This document shows, in pieces, positions 20,675-31,769 of a stretch of DNA of 64,000 bases. The notes beneath the pieces were generated by a model. That model searched no databases. It worked only from the letters and a program-made list of their open reading frames with translations, and had not been told where the DNA came from. The DNA is from Hippophae tibetana (lineage: Eukaryota; Streptophyta; Magnoliopsida; Rosales; Elaeagnaceae), in the NCBI GenBank assembly GCA_037013495.1, contig CM072811.1:16436659-16500658 (forward strand), in the 5' to 3' direction. Within the stretch, counting starts at the first letter, position 1, and the number at the start of each line of letters is the position of its first letter. Made by a program: the position numbers and the translations under genes.

Positions 20675-23060
20675 ATGCCAAATTATGCCAAAATCCTAAA
20701 GGACATCATTTCCAAAAAAAGAAGGTTGGAAAATTTCAAAACATTGAAGCTTTCTGAAGAATATAGTATCATTCTTCAAAAAACATTACCTCAAAAATTA
20801 AAGATCCAAGGAGTTTCACTTTGCCTTGCACTATTGGAAATTCATTTTTTTTATAAAGTTTTATGTGATCTTGGTGCTAGCATTAATCTTATTCCAATGT
20901 CTATTTATAAAAAATTGGGACTTGGAAATATGAAACAAACAACAATTTATTCGCAACTAGCAGACTGATCCATCAACTATCCACGTGAAATCATAGAAGA
21001 TGTATTGGTAAAGGTGGATAAATTCATTTTTCCTACTAATTTTATGGTGTTAGATATAAATGAAGAAAAAGATGTCCCACTAATTGATGAGTGCTCAAAA
21101 AGCACTAAAATAATCATGATTTTATGCACATTAAAAATATATATATTTATATGATTTTATCATATATTTATATAAATTTGTCTTTCTCAGAATCACGGGT
21201 ATTTTTATTGTTTTTTAGGTATTTTCACTTAAAAACGTAACTTAAAGACTCAAAGAGGAATACTGGAGGCAATACATCACAAATATATTCAAAAATAAAT
21301 GAGGAAAAGTCAACAAATATGCAAAAAAATTGACAAAATGGGTCAAAAAGGAGGAAATCGTGCACGCAGCCGCCCAACCGCGCCAAGCAGCCACCACATC
21401 ACACCCATCCCACGCGCATTGTGCGCGCCCTTGTTCCCTGTCCGCGCGCACCCCTACTGCTTTGCGCGTGCACCGTTGCCCATCTACGCCCTATCTGTGC
21501 GCACAGCCTCCCCCCACGTCATACTAACATCATCAAATGACATCATCATTCACTACTCCGCGTTTCCACCATTTTTTATCATTTTTTCAATCATTATTTC
21601 TTCCCATCCTCACCTATAAATACCATCATTCTCTTCATAAATAAACACACCTCAAAACACATCTTCTCTTCTCTTTCTTTCTCTCATTTCTTAGTTTTTT
21701 AGTTTTTTCTTAGTTAGTTTCTCTTAGTTTTAGAGATATTCTCTTTTTGAGAAGAACTAGTTATGTTTTTGTAATTTATTTGCTTTTTAATTCAATAAAT
21801 GAAAGTGTAAATTCCGTTTGGAGGTTTTCCAGCAACGGGAATAGCATCGAAGTACTATAAGAATTTTATTTTCTTTACATTTATTTTTTATGCTTTATTC
21901 TTACATGTTATATTTAATTTGTCTGTGATTAAATTTAACTTTGTAGGCTGTTTGTAAACATGATATAATAATAACGTTGTTCTGCTTGCGAAATATTAAA
22001 TAGGTAAAAATCTCTAAAATGAATTGATTTTATTTTTATTCAAGATTTTATATTAAGAATGTTAGAGAGAAATATATTATTTTTCATTACAAACTTAAAT
22101 CTGAAAATTAGATTTTAAGGTTTAGTTATCCAGACTGATTTAGAGTAGTGCTCTTTTATTTGTTGGTACAATCGCCCGGTAGTTAGAGTGAAGCTTTATT
22201 TCAAAAATTTTTATAAGAATTATTATCTGAAAATGTATTGACAACGTGTTTTCAGTAGTGGTTTTAAAACTTGAAAGTTAGTACTCGGATAACTAAATTC
22301 TTAGGTTTAATTTGGACACCTTGAATAAAGTTTAAACTGTCTAACCCTACCAAAGGTGGCATTTAAATGGTTCATTTTCAATCTCTTAGAAAAAAAGGAA
22401 TTAATTTAATGAACCAAATTAGTTATCAACCCCACCCATAGGTGTTAATTGATTTGTTTAGTTAGCAAAGAATATCTAACCCCACCAAAGGTGGTATTCA
22501 TACAAAAAAGAGAGAATCAATAAATATCAATTCATATCTTTAATAACCTAAATAATATGAGCAAGCATAATTACTTAGTTATTGTATCCATAAATACTCC
22601 ACTACTTTAACAAATAAAATTTGCATAAATGTTTATTGAATCTCTATCTATGTTTATTTTTATGTTCTTAGATTAAAAAAACACAAAAACCCAAATATCG
22701 TGACAAAATGTTTAGGATTTAATTTCATTTTTGAAAAGTTTTAATAATAAATTAAAAACCACATATATTCTTTCCTTAGATCGACCTTGAGAGTATACTT
22801 ATCATTTTCTACGAAATGATTCGTGCACTTGCAAGAGTTTTATAAATATAAAACCAAAGTATTGGCAAAATCGGCGATGCTGGTTTTCGCTCATCACTAA
22901 TTCTTGGCCAACCATTTTTGGCTACGGGAAAGACGTTAATGGATGTTTAAGAGGATGAGTTAACATTGAGAGTGAATATGGAAGAGGTTACATTTAGCAT
23001 CTACGAATCCATGATATTTCCAAAAGATCCAAGTATTTTATTTTGAGTAGATATCATTGA
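20675..23060 (+). pseudogene. Aspartic protease region, split by a solo LTR
   Basis: The piece 20675-20968 carries LCDLGASINLIPMS with an intact catalytic-type DLGA motif (Athila proteases use DLGAS), then a stop at 20966. The flap and VKVDKFIFP region follow up to DVPLI at 21084. There the 1812-bp family S LTR (21085-22896) interrupts, and the family's LGxPFLATG block continues at 22902. After 22950 more stops appear (DV* at 22950, F*V near 23042). Confidence 0.85.
21085..22896 (+). mobile_element. Family S solo LTR with target duplication CTAAT
   Basis: 1812 bp, TGATGAGTGCTC to GCTCATCA, flanked by the perfect 5-bp repeat CTAAT (21080-21084 and 22897-22901). The protease reading is continuous outside the insertion, so this is a clean integration later reduced to one LTR. 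It holds a GC-rich block with CGCGC words (21358-21515), a TATA box (CCTATAAATACC near 21612), and hairpin words near 22344, 22428 and 22482; the first has one base change (CCTACC). One of the two best dated nestings in the window. Confidence 0.95.
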
Positions 23061-23760
23061 ATAATGTGAAGTAGAAGCCTTTCAAGAAGATATGCTAGTT
23101 GATCATCTAGAAAGATGTATCACCATTTCATCTCATGCTTATGATTTCAATAACTCTGTTATTTTTGAATCTAATTTACCTTTTGTTAGTGAAGAATTTC
23201 TTCACTCTGTATTTTCCTTGAAAGAATTGTAGCAGGTTACATCATTTAGCAATGAAGTTGAGAGGCTGGAGCCAATGGTAGAAAAGACAGATTCGATAAT
23301 CTCTATAGGGAATGATCATTTTTCACTTCCATTCATTAATAAAATGTTAGATCGATTGGTTGGATATCCTTAGTATTGCTTCTTACATGGTTATTCGGGC
23401 TATAATTAGATGTCCATAGCCCCCAAAGATCAAGAGAAAACTACATTCACATGCCCTTATGAAACATTTTCTTTTAGAAGGATGCCATTTGGATTGTGTA
23501 ATGCCCCAGCAACATATCAACATTACATTATGGCTATCTTTTCTGATATGGTGGAAGATATAATGGAAATTTTCATGTATGACTTTTCGGTTGGAAAATC
23601 ATGTCATTTCCCTATTGAGTTGGAGCATAAATATTATTGGGCTATAAAGAGGTTTAATTTTGATTTTAAGGCAGCAGGGGAAAAGTGACTTCTCTAATGG
23701 AATGAGATGGATAAGTTCCAAAATGATGCTTATGAAAATGCAAAGATCTACAAAGAACAG
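23061..23760 (+). pseudogene. RT fragment fused to integrase C-terminal tail
   Basis: After a protease-RT linker, NDHFSLPFINKMLDRLVG (23311-23365) is the RT DHFPLPFIDQML block; the first part of RT is missing. RT words TTFTCPYETFSFRRMPFGLC (23430-23500) lead to IFMYDFSV at 23570-23592, where the family has the catalytic FMDDFSV: the first catalytic Asp is Tyr. Directly in the same open frame follows SCHFPIELEHKYYWAIK, the region after the integrase core. The rest of RT, RNase H and the integrase core were removed by one in-frame deletion. Confidence 0.85.
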
Positions 23761-24110
23761 ACAAAAAAATGGCATGACAAACAGATTATTAAGAGTTAGT
23801 TTTCTCCATGACAACATGTTTTTCTCTTCAATTCATGGCTAAAACTCTTCCCATGTAAGTTAGGGTCAAGATGGATAGGTCCTTATACAATTTATTTTTT
23901 CCACTTTTGGAGCAATAGACTTGAAGGACAAGGAAGGAAATATATTCAGAGTTAACAATTAGAGGTTGAAGCACCATTATGGAGAACAAGTGGAAAGGAA
24001 TTGTGCCTTTATTCCTCTTCGAAATCATAATTGACGAAGATTGAAAAGTCTGGTTGTAGACTATAAAACAAGCACTTATGGGAGGCAGCCCATAAAAATT
24101 TATTTTGTTC
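23761..24110 (+). pseudogene. End of pol and AAGCGCTT/GGGAGGC-type post-pol motif
   Basis: Frameshifted remains of the pol tail (KKWHDK near 23765; a RWIGPYTI-like word near 23870 resembling KLRSRWxGPF). At 24070-24095, AAGCACTTATGGGAGGCAGC is the conserved word found after pol in Athila-type elements. Confidence 0.65.
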
Positions 24111-25508
24111 TTTTATTTTATTTATTATTATTTATTTGAATAATTTGGATTTTGATTTTGGTTTATTTTACAGGAATAAAAAGCTAAAAATTAGAAAATA
24201 ATGTGGATCCATCATAAAATAAGGGAAGTTCCTTTCATTTCTTCTATCTGTATCACCTTTAAATTACAATGAGGATATTGTTTAGTTTAAGTTTGGGGTA
24301 TAATCTCCTATAACCTTGACTTGTTGAATTATCTTATCAAGCATTTATCTGAGTATGATTAAATTCGCTATGACTCTGAAATTTGTGATTGAGGATGGCT
24401 TTGAGAAACGTTTTTCAAAATCTACTATTATGTTAAGCAAATTTTTATGGGTACTTTGATTTAAATCTTTGTCCTTGAAAATAATTGAGTACATAGTAAA
24501 TTTTTCTCTACGCCATTTTGCCTATGAAGAGAAGGAGTTGAATTAACTTAGTTAAGAAAGTTCAATCTTACTTTACTCTAGAATTCGTTGATGTATCCTT
24601 GAGGTGAAATCCTAGTTGATACCAAATATTAGAGAAAGGATCTAGGAAATATTTTTTGTCACAACCAAAACGCCTTCCCAACCATCCTAATTATCACACC
24701 ATCATTGCATGGTGTATTCCCACAATCAACCCCCTTGAGTCTTGTTTTATATAAGCTTTTATTTGTTCTTTTAACTACATAGTAGAAATTTGCATTTAAA
24801 TAGAAATTTAGTTCAAATTAAATAATCCACATTATGTTTGCTCTATTTTATCAAAGTATGAAAATAAAAGAAAGTGAAATGCAAGAATCGAAAAAGGGTT
24901 AGAGTGATTGAAAATCAAAAAAGTCAATGAGTATCAAGATGCTCAAAAAAGGAAAAAATAAGAAAAAACACTCCACTTATTGAGTATAACAACAATATTG
25001 TCATCATTATGAGCATATTGGCGAGAAAGAGCTATGGTGTGAATCCTATGGATATTCTTTGTATTGTTTCTTTCCACCAAGTATTTCCCAGTTTTCTTTA
25101 ATTTTTCATATCCATTTCTTTCTAAGTCCTCGCCTTATGGCCTGTCATTACAACCTTGATTAAAGATCTTTTGATCTCTAATTTTGGTATTTAATTACAT
25201 AAGTGGAGAGGATTTCTGAAAATTAGACTTATGAAGTTAAGTTTTGAGAGAATTCTTTTTATTTCAATTATTCTACTTTTATTTGAATTTGTTGGTGGTT
25301 TGAAGTTAAATTTGCTAATTTTTTTATTGATTTTCCTTCCATCTTCAATGTAAAAAGAGTAAGTTATTAGTGATAAAATCTAAATTCAGATCATGGCTTG
25401 GTAAGTGATGGTAGTTCTCCATGTGGTCTTGTCGACACTCTATACTGTTGTCTTTATTTTATTTTCTTTTTGTTTGAGGACAAACAAAGTTCTAAGTTTT
25501 GGGGTGTT
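24111..25508 (+). other. Post-pol non-coding region of element A
   Basis: Contains GAGGATATTGTTTAGTTTAA then GTTTGGGG (24272-24299), a decayed GAGGACAATGT motif, and ends with TTGAGGACAAACAAAGTTC and TTTTGGGGTGT (25474-25508), a polypurine-like tract just before the 3' LTR. The part 24961-25115 has an inverted relative at 18848-19010. No env-like ORF is open. Confidence 0.6.
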
Positions 25509-26652
25509 TGATGACTTACATAATTTGACATAATTTATCATTTCTCAACTTTAACTTTAGTTTAATTTTATTTAATTTTTATTGATTTTAGACTTCATTA
25601 TTATTATTTAAATTTTATTACTCATTTGAAGATAATGAAGATCCAAAATTTTAAAAAGATATATATTATATATATGAGATTAGAAGGATATATATATATA
25701 AATCAAAAAGAAAAAAAGAGGGGCACATAGAGAAAAAGTGGAAAAAAATAGAGATGAGCCAGGGAGAAAGCACCAGGAGAGAAAAGAAAAAAAAAGAATA
25801 GCTGACGATCGCGAGAAAAGAAGATAAGAAAAGTTGGAAAAAGAAACGCAGGAAGAGAAAAACGCGTAACAAATTAACATGAAATCAGATTCTTTTTGCA
25901 AGTCAATTTTATTTTGATTCCTTTTAGAAAATTATGGTGAATTCATTTATGTTTAATTTAATTTTTAGCATGAACTAATTTATCTTTATTCTAGAAAAAA
26001 GATATAATTTAATTCCAAACTATTCTTAATTTTCTATGTTAATTTGAATTATTTCTCTTCATGTTTTATTTATTTATTGTAAGTTTAATGCTTCTAATTA
26101 ACTGATTATTAATTAGATGATTTTAGTTTTGTGACTTACTATCGAAAGAGAGAATTATAGGATAGATCTAGAACATTTTGGCATAGGTAAATATAGAGAT
26201 CGAAAGTCTTGTATAAACTTGTATAGTATTAAAATCATTGGTCTTAATGTTTTTTTGCTTTATTAAATTGCATACTCTTATGTAAATTGATTAACAAGAA
26301 TGTTTCAGATTGACTATCAAAAGAGGCTTTTGGAGATTGCTAACAAACAGAGAGAATTAAATTCAATTAGCTAGATGAGTATAGTGAGTGATTAGGTGAA
26401 ATCGATTTTCTATAAGTTTTTTCCTATTAATTTGATCTTTGAACAATATCTTTATTTTCTTGTACATATTTTCTTTAAATGGATTTTATTTTCAATTACA
26501 ACAACTTTAGTGATTTTTCTAGATAAAATTGAGATTAGTATAATTTTGTATTTGTCAAAACTAAGTTACCAATCCCTGAGGATGATACTCTTCTTATCAC
26601 TTTATTATTAAAAATACGATATTATGCACTTGTAATTTTGCACCGATCATCA
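25509..26652 (+). repeat. 3' LTR of element A, 1144 bp
   Basis: Bounded by TGATGACTTACATAATTTG and TTGCACCGATCATCA. It follows a polypurine-like tract. Near 26140-26240 it has the CGAAAGAGAGAATTATAGGA wording, and near 26560-26640 CCAATCCCTGAGGATGATAC, both common in Athila-type U5. A purine-rich stretch near 25700-25870 leaves an open but meaningless reading on the minus strand. No family S similarity, so A and family S are distinct families. Confidence 0.75.
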
Positions 26653-28979
26653 ATCTCTTAACATGCATATATGTTGCTACGCGCAAAACCCAACTAACAT
26701 ATGGCACACAAACACAAAGACTCTTCGCTTGTACACCACATTGGGACCTCATAACACCAATTCAACACATGACATACTATTGTATAGGCTACTTACTTAT
26801 GGGAACTATTGCATCCTTGCAATTACTAGCCAACACAAGATACACCATCACATAGGCTCCTTAGCTATGGAAATTGTTGTACTACCAGTTGAACATAGAA
26901 CAAAACCTGAAAAGAAACTCAACATAATGATGTGGCTTTTCATTAGACAACCATTCATTTTAACTCTCAACAAAACCTCATTCTATGTCATTTGTTTTAC
27001 ACTAAACTATATGTTTGAGAAATATAAGAGAGACTCATCTTTGATGTTTTATGTTCTATATATGTATCCACTGTTTCTCGAACCCAACACTTAGAAATAA
27101 AATAAACCAAGAAAGGATTGGAGAAGTCTTGTGCCAACCAAACCAAGCTCCCCCCTCCCATATTTTCATCCAAAGAAACAAATAAAGGAGAGGGGAATCT
27201 ATAGAAACAATTAGCCTCTCTGACCCTCACTGACAACGTTGGTGAGTTCTCCCAGACCATATTAGTCAGGGTAACAACCATCATATCGAGGGTAATAGCC
27301 ATTATAACGTGCCAACAACCACGTTGGTTGCCTCCCTAGCAATTTCAGCAAGTACCTCAATGAGAATGTCAATAAGCTCATTGAAACTCACACAAAAAAT
27401 GTGTCAACATTGTTAAACACTGAGTCCCCAATAGGACAACACAACAACAAACAAATCCCTAATGGGACAACATACAACAAACAAAGTGTTTAACAAGACA
27501 ACACAACAACAAAACATCTAACAATGCAAACTATGTGTAATCAAAAAGAGATATTGTGTGTAACAAAAAAAACAAGATTGTGTTCTAAGTGATATTGAGC
27601 CACTAGTAATCAACTTTACAAATTATAGATATAAACATCAAATAAAATACAGACATTGTGTTTTGCATAGAACATTGCCAACACCAAAATGAAAGGAGTT
27701 ACAAATATCAAATTGGAAATGATATATGGATTTATAATATAATTTAATTGGATTAAACTGTAGCATATAATTAGGAGTGAGACGTTTGAAAATGGTATGA
27801 ATGGAATAATTTAGTGGAAATATGATTCTCAGATGCTTATAATCAAATTGTGTTTGAGACTTCTTGGAAATGATTTAGGAGTTCTATTCCAAATCAAATT
27901 AGATCAAACTAAAGATCATTTATGACCCTTTTGTTCCCAGGTACTTGAAAATTTAAGAGAAAAATTTCACACACAATTGAGAGGAATTTTATGGAACAAA
28001 ATTCAACCCAAAACTATATCATTCAAGAAGGTTGTTCTTGAAACAATCTTTTTTTTAGAACAAGTTGTTCACACATAGAAGGGTTCTAGTTGCAGAACTT
28101 GAATAAAGTTTTGATCAACTTAGAGATTGTAATGATACCTTGTTATATCTTTCATCCTGGGAGAAAAGATTTGAAAGCTCAAAGGTTCTATCCGTTTTTC
28201 ACATACTATAATGTTATGATATTCTTGTTCTACTTTTATGATTAATATATAAATATCATAAGAATCTTTTTGGGGAAAAAATTTCGATGCCTGATACAAA
28301 ATGCTTCTCCAATTTTTGTAATAAGGATTTGATTTTATTTAAAAAGTTTTCAAAGAAAAATCATCACTTTTTATATCTATATCTATATATACTTCATATA
28401 AAAGTCTAAATCACACTTAAATAAAATTTTGAAATAAATTACTCTGATATTTTTATATAATGACATATCTTAGTTTTTATTTTGTTTTAAATTAAAAAAA
28501 AGATTTAAGAATATTACATTTCTTATAGATATCTTGTACTAATATTTTGGGTGTTGTATTATCACAACCCAAATTATTATTGACATAATAATTATTTGAG
28601 GATAATTTTATCTAATAATAATTTTACTATTATTAATTAATTGTAAGAGTAAAATAGCCATCTTTTACACTTTTTATTGTAATAATAAAAAAATTGTGAC
28701 AATATCATTATTTTTTTTAACTTTTTGAAACTTATTAAAAAAATATATGCACACGTTAAAAATAATTTAAAAATGCAACGAAGCCATGCTTATCATATCT
28801 ATTTTTGATATATATGTAGGATATAAGTTAGAATTTTTATAATAATAGATCTCTAATTAACCAAAAACATTATAATTATTTTTTTATTTTTTATTATATT
28901 GTAGAAATTGAAAAAAAAACTTTTAAAATTTAATGATTTACATACAAATCATTATCTTTTAGTATATAAGGAACTAATA
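26653..28979. other. Unassigned DNA right of element A
   Basis: The ORF 26663-27094 (143 codons, plus) has no recognisable domain and an amino-acid mix typical of chance. A GC-richer stretch at 27100-27330 has words (GTAACAACCATCATATCG, GGGTAATAGCCATTATAA) that weakly resemble 60960-61030, hinting at a shared repeat. At 27430-27520 short direct repeats of GGGACAACA/ACAACAAACAAA occur. From 28150 it is AT-rich with no features. Confidence 0.3.
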
Positions 28980-29730
28980 TCACCTGTAGGGGTGACACAT
29001 TGTGTCAATTGTATTATCGCATTCGATAAACGGATCGTGTCAAATTAATTCATTAATAATTTTTTTTGTCGTGTTGGGTAATTTTGAATTCGAATATTCT
29101 TGGATCGAGTTATCATGTCATTGACTAGAAAAAATCCAATAAAAATATGTTATTTTAGCCAAATATAACTAAATAAATTCATTCTGGTTTGGTAGAATCG
29201 GATAAATTCATATTGATATTAAAATTTATTTATAAATTATTGTTATATATAAAACATAACATACACAACATTTAAATTTAAAATTAGTGTAGTTGTAACA
29301 AAATTTATTATTTATAGTTACAATTAGAAAAACAAAAAAATAAATAACATACATAACATTTATATTTAAAATTAGTGTAGTTATAACAAAATTTATTATT
29401 TATAGTTACAATTAGAAAAACAAAAGAATACAAAGTATATCTATATAATTTTTAAATTATTATAAACATTTATATTTATTTTTCAGATATATTATAATCT
29501 AATATAACGATGATATATATAATAATTAAATATAATATATTATAAAATAAAATATATATTTATTTATAATTTAATACAGATAGGATATTACGAATTTTAA
29601 AATACTTTAATTTGAATTCGATTTGAATCCAAACAAATTACATACTTTTCGATTTAAACCATAATCGATTAAAAAAATTCAATTTAACTCAAACTGAATC
29701 CAATGCATCGTATGAATTTTTTCTATTAAA
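28980..29730. repeat. Degraded dispersed repeat with internal tandem duplication
   Basis: Starts GGGGTGACACATTGTGTCAA and includes AAACGGATCGTGTCAAATTA and GTCGTGTTGGGTAATTTTGA, wording of a common plant repeat built on CGTGTC and ACGGGTCGTGTC. Near 29590-29700, TTTGAATTCGATTTGAATCC words follow. It has many C-to-T type changes. The 88-bp tandem pair at 29256-29431 lies inside. The class (MITE, SINE or LTR) cannot be settled. Confidence 0.35.
29256..29431. repeat. Tandem duplication, 88-bp unit, two copies
   Basis: Copies 29256-29343 and 29344-29431 share ATAACATACA, AAATTAGTGTAGTT and TAACAAAATTTATTATTTAT with only a few differences, so this is a fairly recent local duplication in AT-rich DNA. 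Confidence 0.85.
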
Positions 29731-29989
29731 ATACATTGATTAGATATAAATTTTATAAGTTTAAATTTTGTGATTAAAATAAGAGTTCTCTCAAATAAAC
29801 CCAGTTCATGTCGTTTTACTGCCATCTAAAGTACTTTTACTCTAAGGCAAAAATATTAAATAAGAAAAGTAATGAAATATACCTTTTTGGTATTTATTTC
29901 TTTTTCCTGAAACACAAAAAAGTACTTGTCTCTAGAGAGACTACCAGTGAGTACGGTTATAGTCCGCAGAAGTAGCTATTGACCAACAA

Positions 29990-30057
29990 TTTATTTTTTT
30001 ATTTTTTTATTTTTTTATTTTTTTATTTTTTTATTTTTTTATTTTTTTATTTTTTTC
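29990..30057. repeat. Microsatellite (ATTTTTTT)n
   Basis: About eight head-to-tail copies of an 8-base unit, nearly perfect, ending in a CT-rich run (30058-30110). It lies about 250 bp upstream of the LRR pseudogene start and may belong to that gene's old promoter or 5' leader. Confidence 0.95.
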
Positions 30058-30301
30058 TTTTCCTTTCCTTCCTCTTCCTTATTTGTTCTGTGTCTCTCTC
30101 CCTAAAGTTATGTGCGATTAACTAATTTGTTTAGAAAGTGATTTTTTTTCTTTCTTCTTTTTCGTTTCTATTTATTTAAGTTTCGTTTTCTCTTTGGGTA
30201 TGTGTAATTGCGAGTTTGAAACATACATACATGTATGGACACATATTTGAAGAAAGCCAAAGATGGGTATGATTGGATCTCTATACCAGTGTTCATGACC
30301 C

Positions 30302-31393
30302 ATGGTGGATCCACAAAGCATAATATCATATACTATCTTTTTGTTATCGTTCTTATTTCTCTTTGATTCCACATTTGAGCAGCAGAGCCAACCACTGAGT
30401 TCAAGAGTTGAACGAGTTGCTGTACTTGAGCTAAGATCGTCTTTGGGTTTGAGAAGCAAGGACTGGTTGTAGAAAACCACAATTTGCAGTACATGCTTTG
30501 GCCAATTTTACTCTCCTAACAACCTTCAATGCTTCGAATTCCTTGCTACCAGGTTCAATTCCTAACTGGTTTGGCCAGTGGCTTAGTTCTTTGCAAGTGA
30601 TTGATCTAAGGTCTTGTTCTATGATTGGTACTAATATGTTGAGCCTTGGAAATTTAGCTAACTTGATTAGTCTTTACTTGTCTAATAATAATCTTAATGG
30701 ATCTGTACCTTCTTCTTTTGCCAATCTTAATAACCTTTATGCTCTTGATATCTTCTTCTTTTAGCATTGGTGCTCTCTCAAAACTTCAAATTTTGAACCT
30801 TTCAACCAATAATTTATCTTCTTCGGTTCCTGCTCAACTTGGGGATCTTAGTAACTTGGTTAACCTCGACCTTAGCTTCAATTCCTTATCTGGGTTTATG
30901 CCACTAAATTTAAAAGGGTTGAGGAACTTGGAGAAAATTGCATCGGGGAAGAATTTCATTGGTGGGCTTTTCCAAACAATTTGTTCACAACTATGACAAA
31001 GTTACAGTTCATTATTCTTAAACACAATGGTTTCACTGGCAGTTTCCCAAGTGTACTGTGGACAAGGCCTGCATTACGTTTTCTTGATATCTCTGGCAAT
31101 AATTTCACTCGTCAATTGCCTAATTATAGCAGCAATGCTAATACTACTTCAGTAGTTAATATTTCCCAGAATTTGCTTTATGGTGGTCATACACTTTTGC
31201 TTGGAAGGTTCGGTGTTGTTGATCTGTCAAGAAACTATTTTGAAGGGAGGGTCCTTACTTATGAAAGAACCAATTTTACAGTGGACCACAATTGCCTCCA
31301 GAACTCATCAAATCAAAAAACTTTAGAACAATGTGCATCATTCTACGCTGAGACAGGTCTCACCTTTGATAACTTCGGGCACCTGGTTTCTAT
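30302..31393 (+). pseudogene. LRR receptor-like kinase ectodomain, truncated (At2g16250-like)
   Basis: The ATG at 30302 begins a signal-peptide-like N-terminus (MVDPQSIISYTIFLLSFLFL) followed by SSRVERVALLELRSSLGLRS, the LRR N-terminal cap, then a stop at 30470. Leucine-rich repeats continue in shifted frames: 30498-30764 (LPGSIPNWFG, LYLSNNNLNGSVPSSF), 30780-30980 (LQILNLSTNNL, LVNLDLSFNSLSG), 30981-31391 (FIILKHNGFTGSFPSVLW, LRFLDISGNNFT). It ends at TFDNFGHL, where such receptors continue to the membrane segment and kinase. Those are absent. A Copia LTR begins at 31394, so the insertion probably removed or displaced the 3' half. Similarity to the Arabidopsis At2g16250 class is from memory. 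Confidence 0.8.
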
Positions 31394-31754
31394 TGAATAA
31401 TTCTCCTTAATTCAATTAGCAAATTAAGGAGAAAATTAAAGAGTAAATCAAGGCTTAATTTAAATAACCATTAATATAAGTAATAATTTAAGGAGTGAAA
31501 TCTTCTTATAAATAGATGTATAATTGTAAAATGATCATTCTAATTAAGAGAAAAGCTTTAGTGAGAGAAAATTGAGAGTAATTTTTTTGAGTGTAATTGA
31601 GTTGTGAGTTTTGAGTGTTGTAGACATCTTGTATAATTTTTCTGTAGCAGTTCCGAAAATATAAGCAAAATTGGCCAAACTCCGTTATCAAATTTGTATT
31701 ATTTTGTCTATTTTGCTTTCTCATAAATCTAATTTATCGAGAATTTGCATAATT
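31394..31754 (+). repeat. Copia 5' LTR and PBS
   Basis: Begins TGAATAATTCTCCTTAATTC with an inverted partner GAATTAAGGAG-like word nearby, has a TATA-like CTTATAAATAGATG at 31504-31517, and ends near 31750. TTTTATCAAAGC (31755-31766) fits the TGGTATCAGAGC initiator-tRNA-Met PBS with changes. It starts within the LRR reading frame, adding the codons VSIE and a stop. Confidence 0.6.
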
Positions 31755-31769
31755 TTTTATCAAAGCTTT

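Larger units (their letters stand above)
19011..26652 (+). mobile_element. Athila-like Gypsy element A, 5'-truncated and internally deleted
   Basis: Order on the plus strand: gag (19131-20575), protease (20675-21084, resuming 22902), RT fragment fused to the integrase tail (23400-23760), post-pol non-coding region (24050-25508), 3' LTR (25509-26652). The 5' LTR and PBS are missing. A family S solo LTR sits inside the protease. Two pol deletions removed the start of RT and everything from the RT active site to the end of integrase. It cannot move by itself. Confidence 0.85.

Noticed and set aside
24111..25508. Envelope-like ORF expected after pol in Athila elements
   Set aside because: No open frame longer than a few dozen codons and no transmembrane pattern could be followed.
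25666..25901. Two overlapping minus-strand Phe/Ser/Leu-rich ORFs
   Set aside because: They arise from a purine-rich stretch (AGAAAAAG) in the 3' LTR of element A; no membrane protein family is recognised.
26663..27094. 143-codon ORF as a host gene
   Set aside because: No domain, no codon or composition signal, no leader; it looks like a chance opening in AT-rich DNA.
30172..30480. Minus-strand 102-codon ORF
   Set aside because: It is the shadow of the signal peptide and N-terminal cap of the LRR pseudogene on the plus strand.
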